Both the position numbers and the translations under genes were made by a program. The notes under the pieces are model-generated. The model saw nothing but the letters and a program-made list of their open reading frames with translations. It searched no databases and was not told where the DNA came from. Below, piece after piece: positions 19,201 through 27,338 of a DNA stretch of 31,039 nt. The stretch is from NCBI GenBank assembly GCA_030849805.1, contig JASANZ010001993.1, forward strand, positions 1 through 31,039, written 5' to 3'. This DNA is from Sergeia podlipaevii (taxonomy: Eukaryota > Euglenozoa > Kinetoplastea > Trypanosomatida > Trypanosomatidae). How positions within the stretch are numbered: the first letter of the stretch is position 1; each line of letters begins with the position of its first letter.

Positions 19201-19352
19201 GCGCGGGAGTTGTACTCTGCGCCTTTCGTGTATATAAATATGGCTTCCAGGCATTCAAAAAACTCCTCCACAATGTCAGGAAGGCCTAGAATCGTGCGAA
19301 TAACATAGTCTTCATCGTCCTCTGATGCCAAAATAGGGTGTGGAATCATCAT
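16236..19352 (-). CDS. Membrane STE11-like protein kinase with PAS and decayed histidine-kinase/receiver module (1038 aa)
   Basis: The N-terminal ~147 residues are followed by a two-helix membrane hairpin (about 148-174 and 181-206). A PAS domain lies at ~303-400 (VVMIAYDKDFLIIRWNNAAE, then MTGF). Residues ~405-590 resemble a histidine kinase dimerisation helix plus GHKL ATPase fold (PPTLCMSPLVPKIIGIVTAA), but lack the N-box Asn and the DxG motif. Residues ~608-728 resemble a receiver domain: D670 in VDVVICDSEW fits the phospho-acceptor, but the Lys before the conserved Pro is M710. A complete Ser/Thr kinase follows: G760-x-G762-x-x-G765, K782, E800, H873-R-D875, D892-F-G, A913-P-E, D927; it should be active. 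The order recalls trypanosome RDK1, a membrane STE11-like kinase that represses life-cycle differentiation; orthology is unproven. Start: tandem ATGs at 19352 and 19349. Confidence 0.85.
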   Translation of the reverse strand: MMIPHPILASEDDEDYVIRTILGLPDIVEEFFECLEAIFIYTKGAEYNSRANILFLTIQRQLQTLRLVPSSSFKVLNRSGKDKVDEELPKLLDRLACLFLEDVFGIGPEAISWKRPCLRLAEDCADRMRASRIKFPLNMRIRRQLVTFNSLLFIISLVFFCIIVLLCAVVLVTIPSLKPPVSVGVPIGAVAAGMLLLVSVMLVAYHVIATRALHRLYNNIFQENIIYGTSNALFEVPQHPVSVTDATIISTTHRHGILRSLAPPAAAVSHSPTITRGRETRKGYYTVPYGGDVGYIDGRQLDAQVVMIAYDKDFLIIRWNNAAEQMTGFLQDGCVGKPLAELVQSPGGGNICDVLRRARRSDLIKIKLRALAMSPMTLYTVVAPIVNPGGHQVGCVLICANAKDNLREHRSYIHNYQISTITEMLTALVDRGTLTHDDVIITRAMQNFMTSCVANRVEELAREMATDWEWTNVDQLLGRALGSTISSHEVNVDPLFPPTLCMSPLVPKIIGIVTAAAGGRTTINLNVVTPMRNVFSLAVTVVLGGKCRPWDTEKLDTALQGLLKGSCGSVGYLDERVVFRFPCQISAILEDSEEAETAVSDQGRLLTQARTIINCTVNVVTAINNLVDQHNLSLILLKTMFVSLASVRERSDLEQRLSANPCDVDVVICDSEWLSSSRDILLSGDHGAVVIPLVDTGTSLSDDFKYVIRMPIVGRDVQEMIVEVGKKVSMEKNAVTAKEERERILTLRQDSPWTKGKLLGRGSYGAVYEATSDLTGGKMAVKMFYFAADRENSINQLLNEIKIMCSLNHPNIVHYFHCERKDNNVSLFMELCQGSLTDIMIGSRPKPPHLGLVSIIRQVVTAIAYLHGRGIVHRDVKPQNILLKGETIKLTDFGTARQGDATKEVRGTFRYMAPEVYKGEPHSLPCDVWSIGCLVCELLACPPRFMDQASALGELKSTLPYLEGLPQNSLLVDFVQKCFILMPEQRPSSHDLLTHPLLASTTVSMEVDKLPNVLDTKNLRRLGAYDQSDFTVSSVTQE

Positions 19353-20083
19353 CAGCTAACTAAACAATAGTTTAAAAAGTGTTTATTGCAATAATAAAGG
19401 GAGGAAAGAAAACGATTGTGTTTGAGAGAGGGGAAAAAAAAAAGCAGAGAGAAAGTAGAGAATAATATATGCTTCTTCTTCTTCTCCCTCTTCTATTACC
19501 CCGGTATCGTTGCACAGAGCGCCGCAATACGTTGCGATGACAATCTAACAAAAATAATTGAATATATAAAAAGGGGACGAATCACAAACACACACAAAAC
19601 TATATATACAGTATGATGTTTCGTTTCCTGTAGTAGCTGACAGTACCTTGAAATGAAAGGTTTTGAAATACATTTGGAAAAGGACGAAAAAAAAATGAGA
19701 AAGAGATAGAGAGAAGCAACACAATAAAATCAGACCGTTTCCTTTCATTCAGGCATCAACACTTCGGAATATTCTTATTCGACAAGATTGTTTTCTTTTT
19801 TGTTTGTGTTTGTGCCCTACACATGTATTCATGAGTGCTTTGGATTTTCGATTTGTTGTTGAGGTTAATGAACTAGCTAACATGGTGCAAAGTGGCTCGC
19901 ATTTCCAGATAAGAAAAAAAAAAGCATGGTCAGCAACGCTTTCTATTCCATTTTCTTTCTCGTGTGTAAGTGAGTGATGTACATATGTATTGTCAGGTAT
20001 ATCATAATATATATATATTTATATATGGAGAGAGAAGGAGAGAAAGCAAAGAAAAAAAAAGCTAACCTCTCCAGAGTGAAACA
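19353..20083. other. Intergenic region, no gene supported
   Basis: AT-rich spacer. In minus sense several pyrimidine-rich stretches occur (about 19400-19500), with AGs close to the ATG at 19352, so the acceptor is ambiguous. No gene-like frame was found. Confidence 0.65.
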
Positions 20084-22249
20084 TCAGATGTCAAACGGAT
20101 TGGCCACACGCGACAAAGGAGGACGAGGTCTCACTCTTAGCCTCTTCGGCGAAGATTGCCTCTTTGAAGAAATACGCCGTGACGATGATCTCTTAGATCT
20201 TCGCCCCTTGCCCCTACTCCGTGACTTCTTCTTTTTATTTCTGCCTCTTGAGCCCGCCCTAGAGCTGTGTTTTGACCTTGCGCGAGAACTGCCTCCTCTC
20301 CGCCGCGAACTACGTCTCCGGCGCACTGATGACCGTCGCCGAGATCCATTGCTAGAAGACCGGTTTAGACGCCCGGCGGCACCCGCCAGTCTTGCAGCAA
20401 TCACGTCGTCTGGTAGCAGCTCCAGCGGGGGCTCTGGACGCTGGTTCACGACGCCGCCATCAGAACAATCTGTCAGTCGTCTGCCTAATGCTCCACGCGA
20501 GGCAGCTGCGTTGGGTGAAAATGCAGTACCAGCGCCCGAAGCGTGAGTATGTGTTGCTCGCAGTGGGTTTCCAGCCTCGTCTAGAGCGTAGGCCTCTCTG
20601 CGCTCTACATAGTGGGACGCCATCACCCGTGAGCGGGAGCCCACGTTGTACGTTCCATCCTCATACCGCACGACGTTGTTACTCACGTATTGAGGTACAG
20701 CGACTCTAAGTGCGTCATCGAGAACTTCATCCTCATCAGAGCTGACCCCCTCACTGAGCATTGGATGAACATGAGAGCGTCCCACGTTGTACTGTCTGCG
20801 ACCCTCGCGTACAACAGGATCGACGCCGGCAAGAAGGTCTTCAAATGGAAGCTTGTGGTGATGGCGAGAAGGGGCTTCGGCAGCGGGCTTCAGCTTAGAC
20901 TTGCGCTGCACTGTTGTTGGTGCGGCGCCATCAGCGGCTTGAGAGACTTGGAGCACAGCCTCCTTACCTTCTCCTTCTTCCCCCGCGGTGCTGTGGACAG
21001 AGGAGTGAAAGCTAGCAGAACCACTAACAATCTCGGCTGCAGAATCGGAAGAACATGACATTGAGCGCGACTCCATTGAAGACGACGAGTTACTCAGTTC
21101 CTCGCTCGACGACACCTCACCTATTACCACAATGTTACCGTCGCGTTGATAACCAACAGGATCACGCAGCCCTCTGCTTTGCAGCGTCAGCACCACCTCT
21201 TTGACGTCTTTCTTAGTAAGCGGTTCGGAAACATTCGCGAGCTCCCACGTCGTGTTTTTCTTCACCTTGACGCGCCGGAGCATCATAACGATGCTGCCTG
21301 GGCAGGAAGAGTCCGGCACACTGATAGGAACGAGACACACAGGGCGGGTCGAGTTCGACTTGCGCACCATGTAAAACAGGTTGCTCTCACTACACAGCGA
21401 AACGTCATTGCTGAAGAGAGTGGTGCTGATAAGCGCTCCTGTGCAGGTGCTTACACGCTTGAAGTTGACCAGCACCCCATCTCCTGCCGCCATCGTGACG
21501 GCACCGTCAGGAGGCACAAACACTTCCTTTTGTTGTTGAGGCAAATGCGCCTGGGCCCACTCACTCGCCATTCCATCACTTATGTTGGTGAGGCTGTTGT
21601 GACCGCTGTTTGTGGTGCGAGTGGATAGCATGTAGAGCGACGCATCATCGTAGCCGGCCGAAAGATTGCCGACGTTGTAGTTGCAGTAGTTTGTAGGCAC
21701 CATAATCGCCTCCGTGCCAGTCACGACGGCATGGGGCATGCGAAATAGTCCCTTCTCATCGGTCGCGTGACGTCCAGTGGCGACGTAGTCGGTTCGATTC
21801 ATCGAGTCCTGAAATAAGCAGGCAGCTGTGTCAAAAAAGAGAGGAGGACGGGGGATAGCGGTTGCGGCGGCGGCAGCAGCATCAGCATCAGCACTTGCCT
21901 TCTTTGCCCTGGAGCTCCTCGGTCTATTCGCGCTACGCCTCCGCAGACTATGGCGGGGCGACGTGACTACTACGCGCTGTGAGGTCGACACGGAAACAGC
22001 GAGCGGGTCGCCCTCAAACGTCTCATCCCGCCGCGCAGTGAGCGGACTAGAAGGTTGAGTCCTTCCCGGACCCGCCGTGACTGAGAGAGGTAGTGGACAG
22101 GCAGGGTGAAGTGGTCGGTACAAGACAAATTCAAGCTCAGTCGTCTTTTGGCTCAACAGCATAGACTCTCCTGCAAGCAGCACCCTCGCCGGGCGAGGCA
22201 CCGGAGGGACGGCGCTCTCGGGCTTCTTTTCAGAAGTTCTGCCCCCCAT
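20084..22249 (-). CDS. Possibly N-myristoylated protein with YNVG motifs and RS-rich tail (721 aa)
   Basis: Not recognised. The N-terminus MGGRTSEKK fits an N-myristoylation signal (Gly2, Ser6, then Lys), suggesting membrane attachment. Residues ~95-120 hold a basic Arg/Ser stretch followed by an Ala run. The motif YNVG occurs three times, at 191-194, 487-490 and 534-537. The second and third are each followed by a basic/His segment (GRSHVHPML, GSRSRVMASHYVE). Residues ~240-380 form the most folded-looking part, beta-rich with several Cys (LVNFKRVSTCTGALISTTLF). A Ser-rich acidic linker follows. Residues ~625-705 are dense in Arg-Ser pairs like splicing-factor RS domains, and the extreme C-terminus has an NPF tripeptide (717-719), an endocytic EH-domain ligand in other eukaryotes. 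The start is ATG with a 35-nt leader behind a good acceptor. Confidence 0.8.
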   Translation of the reverse strand: MGGRTSEKKPESAVPPVPRPARVLLAGESMLLSQKTTELEFVLYRPLHPACPLPLSVTAGPGRTQPSSPLTARRDETFEGDPLAVSVSTSQRVVVTSPRHSLRRRSANRPRSSRAKKASADADAAAAAATAIPRPPLFFDTAACLFQDSMNRTDYVATGRHATDEKGLFRMPHAVVTGTEAIMVPTNYCNYNVGNLSAGYDDASLYMLSTRTTNSGHNSLTNISDGMASEWAQAHLPQQQKEVFVPPDGAVTMAAGDGVLVNFKRVSTCTGALISTTLFSNDVSLCSESNLFYMVRKSNSTRPVCLVPISVPDSSCPGSIVMMLRRVKVKKNTTWELANVSEPLTKKDVKEVVLTLQSRGLRDPVGYQRDGNIVVIGEVSSSEELSNSSSSMESRSMSCSSDSAAEIVSGSASFHSSVHSTAGEEGEGKEAVLQVSQAADGAAPTTVQRKSKLKPAAEAPSRHHHKLPFEDLLAGVDPVVREGRRQYNVGRSHVHPMLSEGVSSDEDEVLDDALRVAVPQYVSNNVVRYEDGTYNVGSRSRVMASHYVERREAYALDEAGNPLRATHTHASGAGTAFSPNAAASRGALGRRLTDCSDGGVVNQRPEPPLELLPDDVIAARLAGAAGRLNRSSSNGSRRRSSVRRRRSSRRRGGSSRARSKHSSRAGSRGRNKKKKSRSRGKGRRSKRSSSRRISSKRQSSPKRLRVRPRPPLSRVANPFDI

Positions 22250-23175
22250 TGACCCTCACCAGAGAATATCTGTGTATGTAGATACTTGAATGAAGAAAGG
22301 AAAATCCGTAAGAAATGCGCTGACACTAGCCGCCTAACCAAAGTCTATTTTCTCCCTTTCCTTCTACACTGCCAGTGTGCGAACTACCAAGCAAAATACC
22401 TTCCTTTTTTGGCCCTTTCTTTTAGAAGAGAAAAAAGCGCCGCTCGGCTGTGAAATGTACTTGAAAACCATGACAACAGGTAAACAACAAAAAAGGAATA
22501 AAATGGAAAAAAGCAACATGAACAGGCAAGAAATGAAGGAAAACAAGTATTTTTAGATTTCCTATTGAATCGAGAGTCTCGCCTCAGGTGCACTACGATC
22601 GACCTCACGTTGTCACATTAATAACGTTGGAGTCGTTCCGTTCTGGATAAAGGAGAAAAAAAGAATTCAAAAGTAAGGTGAATCACGTGGGTATATGCTG
22701 CGCAGCAACAGCACTCGCAGCAGAAAAGAAAGAAAGAAAGAATTCCGTAAACGGAAACAGCAAAAAAAAAGAGGAAAATTCAATACGCGTGTGCAGCCTG
22801 CTGTGCGTTTAAGATTCACTAGTAATATGCCAAAGAACAGTTTAAAATTTAAATAAAAAGAAGCAGTTTTACATAAATGCAAAATAAAGGAGAGAAAAGA
22901 ACAAGAAATAAATGATACATTTTGTGTGAGGAAATACTTTGATGTTTCTTTTTCGTTCATCACACGTTCGTTCCCATCCCTCCTGTATATATGCTTTCTC
23001 TCTCCGCATATATCATCAACTTCCAGCGTCACAAAGAAAAAGCAAGCACTTATAGAACGCCTACAAGAACAAAAAGAAATGAAGATAGACATATAATAAA
23101 GCAAAGCAATCAGCGTGCGCATAATTCTTCTTTTTTATTATCATTACATGTTGAAGCTTCCTCGCTTATTTTCTC
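22250..23175. other. Intergenic region, no gene supported
   Basis: AT-rich spacer with the acceptor of the gene at 22249 on its left and the 3' UTR of the gene ending at 23176 on its right. It contains a short GAAA repeat near 22722-22740 and many A runs. The longest minus-strand frame (about 150 codons) is Phe/Leu/Ser-rich and looks like noncoding, pyrimidine-rich DNA. Confidence 0.65.
22285..22307 (-). promoter_or_regulatory. Spliced-leader acceptor for the YNVG/RS protein
   Basis: In minus sense TTTTCCTTTCTTCATTCAAG, with the AG at 22285-22286, 35 nt before the ATG at 22249. Only two later AGs occur before the ATG, so the site is plausible. Confidence 0.55.
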
Positions 23176-25293
23176 TTATTCCTTGCCGCGATTCTGCAGC
23201 TTGTTCAATGACATGAGCCAGAAGTTTATCGTCTTGGAGTTATCAATCTGTGCTAGACCCTTACGGCCAGTCCTTTGTTCGCCGTTGTTTATGTACGTGG
23301 TGCGGTAACCCTCAATCATCTCGACAACCTCTTCAATCTTCCCGGCCTTGAAAAGGTGAGGAATTTCCTTGAAGATATTGGTCCATGCCTTGAGTCGCTC
23401 CTGTTGGCGAACAGGATAAACAGCGTAGGCAATCTCCATACTCGTCTCCTGCTCCTGGCGCAGCGGTGGTCGAAAGAGCTCGTACAGCGAAACGGGCACC
23501 ACGCAGAAGTCAAAGCCAGCAATACCGGCTGACGAAAGTTTCGCAGCCACCTCGTGATCCAGCATGATGGATGTGCCGTGATAACTGTTAAGGACATCCA
23601 GCTGCTCGCAGCGGGCAATGGCGGGGCCGCAGATCACGGCGGTTCGCTGCCCAGCAGCCTCAATGTTCCCTGCCACCGCCGCAGAGCGGGCAATGCTAAT
23701 TGAAGGAGTTTTCCCCATTCCCTTAAACAGCTCTACCAGTTCAAAAGAGGCGGATAGGGCATTGAGCTCACCCGTGGAACATGCGCTCACTACATTCCAC
23801 GTTGCGTAAATATAGTCGCCCGTAATGGTGTGCAGAACGCCACGCTTAGAAGCAATGACCCGCTCCACCTCCATCACCATCGTATTCATACGGTTAGTCA
23901 CTGATTCAACGTACTCATCGACGTTCAACTGACGCTTCGCCATTTTACTTTCGCCGGAATCCGAGTATGCCTCGCCGACCGCAATGCACAGAAACGTGCC
24001 ACACACTAACTGCAGTCCGAGATCGGCGCGAAGCTCCTGAGAGCGCTGCTCGTCCTCTGTCGCGGCCACTGCCGCATCATCGCCGCGAGTTGACATGATC
24101 TCGCCAGTACCAGTGAAGGTCGCAGTTTCAAGGTCGCCAAAGCATGTTTGTACAATGCACGGGCGGACGCGCCGAATAAAGCCTGTGATCTTCTGCATAA
24201 AAACGTCATTGTCAAAGTGGTAAAGATGGTCCTCTTGCTTCAAAGCAAGGATGCACTGGCTGTACTGGGAAAGCGCCTTGCTCTTGGATTCCATCAGAGC
24301 GTACTCTCGAGTAACCGCCATCTCGCTGGGAATGTAAGGGGGATCAATGCAGATGGGCACAAGGATAAGAAGCACAAGTAGAAGGAGCACAGCGATACAC
24401 AACATGACCAAAATAAGAACAAGCGCATCCGCGCGCGCCTTCCAGTAGTTGACCATTTTGTTGCCCGTTTCCACACTCTGCACCTGCAGCCACGTGAGAC
24501 TTGTTTGGAGCTCTTTGAGGTCAAGGGTGGGCACGACGTTGTCGAAGGAGAGCGAAGGCCGCGCCACCAATGTGGGGCCATTCTTCACGAGCGCTATGTA
24601 GTTGAACTTGGACAGCAAGTTCAAATATGGAGAGCAGTCCGGAAACTCAAAGGCATTGTACTCAGTTCCCAGAAAGTAGTTATACGAGCTGGATGACCAT
24701 TCGCTGAGCAGGTGCGATGTGAGGAGGTTGTAGTGATCATTAAATGGGCGAATCTCGCCTGCAACACAGGATAATCCCATTTGCGCTGCAAAGCCGGTAT
24801 CCGTTTGTTCTGCCAATGAGTGCCGAAGCGCGGTTAAAATTTCGAGGTTCGCTTTACTATACGCGGCTAACCCAGCGGCAGGAGAGAACGTCTCAGGGGC
24901 GTATCCTTTACGTCCCTCTTCAATCAATTTACGAATCTCGTCCATATCAACGCCATACTTGTTCTTCCTCTTGTCTAGTTCCTCGAGTCGTGCATCAAGG
25001 GCAACACATGCCTCTGAGCAAGGGTTGCCTCCGCGGATTTCAAAAGGCTCCATCGTAATTGCGGTAGACACCTTCCCCAAAACTGCTGCGGTTTCAGCGG
25101 CTTCCAACTTGTGCAATGCCACGTGCAGCCTACGCCCAGCTAACGCCAGTGCCGCGCCACACAGTAGAATGGCAACAACCATGAAGGCCAGCATAATGTA
25201 GAATATAGTCACGTGTCCTCGCATGCACGCACAGCACTTCCCCTCTCGTTTTTTGGGTGAGGAGTCATCCCGTGAACTATCGTTGTCGCTCAT
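23176..25293 (-). CDS. Two-pass membrane receptor with degenerate class III cyclase-like domain (705 aa)
   Basis: A Cys-rich cytosolic N-terminus (KCCACMR) precedes TM1 (~27-52). An extracytoplasmic domain of about 235 residues follows, partly helical and with several Cys, then TM2 (~288-315). The cytosolic part resembles a class III adenylate/guanylate cyclase at ~430-610: TGDYIYATWN matches the GDxxxAxFN element with D493 kept, and AGNIEAAGQRTAVICGPAIA then RCEQL matches the GNxG...R...GxxVNxAxRL element. The catalytic Asn and Arg of that element are A560 and Q564, and the first metal Asp appears replaced (G440/E441). Catalysis is therefore unlikely. The tail (~630-700) is helical. The order (TM, sensor, TM, cyclase-like) differs from the usual one-TM trypanosomatid receptor cyclases. 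It may be a regulatory pseudo-cyclase. The start is ATG at 25293. Confidence 0.75.
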   Translation of the reverse strand: MSDNDSSRDDSSPKKREGKCCACMRGHVTIFYIMLAFMVVAILLCGAALALAGRRLHVALHKLEAAETAAVLGKVSTAITMEPFEIRGGNPCSEACVALDARLEELDKRKNKYGVDMDEIRKLIEEGRKGYAPETFSPAAGLAAYSKANLEILTALRHSLAEQTDTGFAAQMGLSCVAGEIRPFNDHYNLLTSHLLSEWSSSSYNYFLGTEYNAFEFPDCSPYLNLLSKFNYIALVKNGPTLVARPSLSFDNVVPTLDLKELQTSLTWLQVQSVETGNKMVNYWKARADALVLILVMLCIAVLLLLVLLILVPICIDPPYIPSEMAVTREYALMESKSKALSQYSQCILALKQEDHLYHFDNDVFMQKITGFIRRVRPCIVQTCFGDLETATFTGTGEIMSTRGDDAAVAATEDEQRSQELRADLGLQLVCGTFLCIAVGEAYSDSGESKMAKRQLNVDEYVESVTNRMNTMVMEVERVIASKRGVLHTITGDYIYATWNVVSACSTGELNALSASFELVELFKGMGKTPSISIARSAAVAGNIEAAGQRTAVICGPAIARCEQLDVLNSYHGTSIMLDHEVAAKLSSAGIAGFDFCVVPVSLYELFRPPLRQEQETSMEIAYAVYPVRQQERLKAWTNIFKEIPHLFKAGKIEEVVEMIEGYRTTYINNGEQRTGRKGLAQIDNSKTINFWLMSLNKLQNRGKE

Positions 25294-25938
25294 CTACAGG
25301 AAACAGATGGAAAAAAGGAAGAAAAAATACTATGATATGGTGCTTTTGTGAATGCAACTAAGAGTGTATGTCAACAACAAATGTCAAAAGACACTAAAAA
25401 AAGAAAGAGAACAAAAAAAGTGAGGAAAAAAGATGAAGCGATGCAAGATTATAATATTGTAGAAAAGAGAAAGTATGGTCACACATGTTCTAAACTTGTT
25501 GATTGCATGCGTGATTGGGGAGTTAAGTTCTCACGAGGGGCACACTCCACTACGATACCTATCACCTCCACCTCGTCATACTTCGCTTGGGGCAGTTGCC
25601 AGCACTCTCTAACTTAGATGAGTGTGGTACTGCTGTCTGCAGTTTTTGTTCCGTTTTCAGTGAAAATACTATGTACCGCGCTACTACTCATCAATACCTT
25701 GTTCAAAAAATGAAAAAAGAAAATAAGAAATGAAATGGGGAAAATATGCTACAAACGTAACCTCTTAGCGAGCTGCGTTGAAGGGTTTATGAACAAATCA
25801 ACCGAGCACAACTCGTTCCCTCTTTCTTCCCCTCGCCGTAGAGGAACGTATAAAAAAAAAAATCCGCTAAAGATTCCTGTCCAACCCCCCTTACTTTAAA
25901 CAAAAAGCGAACTACTAAGAATGCTATGTTTTTCTTTC
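25294..25938. other. Intergenic region, no gene supported
   Basis: AT-rich spacer. In minus sense a pyrimidine stretch ends in GTAG directly against the ATG at 25293 (AG at 25294-25295), leaving no leader of its own. An upstream acceptor is equally possible. The middle (about 25490-25620) has a more balanced composition, but I could not fold it into a tRNA or other known RNA. Confidence 0.55.
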
Positions 25939-26529
25939 CTAATTGGTAATCTTGTTGCCATCCTTGAAGTTTTCGAGGCGCTCGATAACAGCAGGTGTCT
26001 GGAACACGTGGTCCGGAACCTCAGCACCGCGGTAGAGAGACTCCAGCAGAGAAGCAGCACCGCGAGGGGTGGCTTCCCACTTCATCGTCTCAAGGAGAGA
26101 CTTGGCCAGGGACTCCACTAGCTCGATGTGGGGAATCACAACCTTCGCGTAGTCATCATCTGGATCAGCAAAAGCATCGAGCTTGTAGCCATCCATCTCA
26201 ACCTTAAGTTGGCCACCCTTATCATCAAGAATGGGGTACGCCATGAGGCTGTAGCACTTGAGGAGACGGTGAGGGTCACCAAGGTGGGGAGGCAGGAAGA
26301 CACGAATGAAGGTCTTGTTCTCCTTGGAGACCTCGCCAAGACGACGAAGCACATCGGCATCGCGGGGGTCCATAGTGGAGGCGTACTGCGTGCGCACGCG
26401 CTCGTTGACCTCAGGCTTGCGAAGCATGCAGCTGTAGATGGTGTCCAACGAGGCGTTATCCCAACCCTTGCCAAAGAAGGTACGGGCGGACGCCACAGCG
26501 GCCATGGAAGGGATGCAGAAGCGCTTCAT
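25939..26529 (-). CDS. Small mitochondrial protein, probably cytochrome c oxidase subunit V of trypanosomatids (196 aa)
   Basis: The N-terminus MKRFCIPSMAAVASARTFFG is basic and amphipathic without acids, as in a mitochondrial presequence. The mature part is soluble and helical: DNASLDTIYSCMLRKPEVNE, TFIRVFLPPHLGDPHRLLKC, and HIELVESLAKSLLETMKWEA. There is no membrane segment. Length, presequence and general character fit the trypanosomatid-specific nuclear-encoded cytochrome oxidase subunit called COXV (about 22 kDa). My recollection is that a subunit of this name lies near a delta-4 desaturase gene on Leishmania chromosome 26, which would agree with the neighbour here. I cannot verify either. 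It could instead be another trypanosomatid respiratory-complex or ATP synthase subunit. Its coding sequence is highly biased toward GC-ending codons, suggesting strong expression. Confidence 0.6.
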   Translation of the reverse strand: MKRFCIPSMAAVASARTFFGKGWDNASLDTIYSCMLRKPEVNERVRTQYASTMDPRDADVLRRLGEVSKENKTFIRVFLPPHLGDPHRLLKCYSLMAYPILDDKGGQLKVEMDGYKLDAFADPDDDYAKVVIPHIELVESLAKSLLETMKWEATPRGAASLLESLYRGAEVPDHVFQTPAVIERLENFKDGNKITN

Positions 26530-27338
26530 TCTATATGCGTGTTAACAACTGAGTTAATCTATTGAAGAAAAAGGAAGAGGGAGGAAAATTATAATTGAAA
26601 TATAGTTGGATCGATGCATATATAACAGTGATGATAACCAGCAAGGGCAGTAAGCCCCTTGTTGACAAAAAAGAAAAAAAAAGAAGTTTGTCTCTATCTG
26701 TTAACTAAGAAGTTTGTGCTTTTCAAAAAAAAAAATTTCTTTTGCGCGTCAAACAAGCAAGAAAAAAAAATCTTGCTGTTAGACTGTCAAACATTGACAA
26801 AAAAAAAAAAGATTGAACTGAAATCTAGAAAAAAAAGAGGGGCAAGAATATATATACAATATACCTCACATATATTAGTGTCAACTAGCACACAACACTT
26901 TTGCTCACTGAAAATTTGATTTTATTCCTTACTTCTTTTCCTTTTTGCGATTCTCTTTTTCCTCATTTTTTTTCTGGTATCATGATTAAAGATGATAATG
27001 ATAGTATGCGACGCGTCTCTATAAAGACTACATAGAAAAAATTGAGCGATTAAAAGAGCAGCGGGTTTTTTGATTGCACTGAGGCTGAAACAAAGAAATG
27101 CGACACTTTTTTCCTCACTATGAATTAATTTTCACAATGAAAGCTGGCCCACTTTGTAAGACATGCTCAGCTTGTATATGCCAAGACACGGGCCTCAAAG
27201 AAGGTTGTCGCATGATAGTTGTTGACTGTTTACGTGCGTAGCAATGTGGGTGCGTGTGCGTGTGAGAATTGAAGAGACTCTTGTCTAATCCCATTCTAGC
27301 AGTACATACCCACACGCAGATATGCACGTGCACATTTT
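26530..27338. other. Intergenic region, no gene supported
   Basis: AT-rich spacer with many A8-A11 runs at about 26670-26830, which read as pyrimidine tracts in minus sense. It also has a short GT-rich piece near 27245-27265. It holds the acceptor of the gene at 26529 and the 3' UTR of the desaturase ending at 27339. Confidence 0.65.
26559..26586 (-). promoter_or_regulatory. Spliced-leader acceptor for the probable COXV gene
   Basis: In minus sense CCTCCCTCTTCCTTTTTCTT is followed by CAATAG, with the AG at 26559-26560. This gives a 29-nt 5' UTR before the ATG at 26529. One later AG, at CTCAG, is an alternative. Confidence 0.6.

Noticed and set aside
22667..23122. Minus-strand frame of 151 codons between two genes
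   Set aside because: Phe/Ser/Leu-rich reading of pyrimidine-rich spacer, with codon use unlike flanking genes and no motif.
25490..25620. Possible structured RNA in the spacer left of 25939
   Set aside because: Composition is more balanced than the surroundings, but no tRNA arms, box motifs or convincing stem were found.
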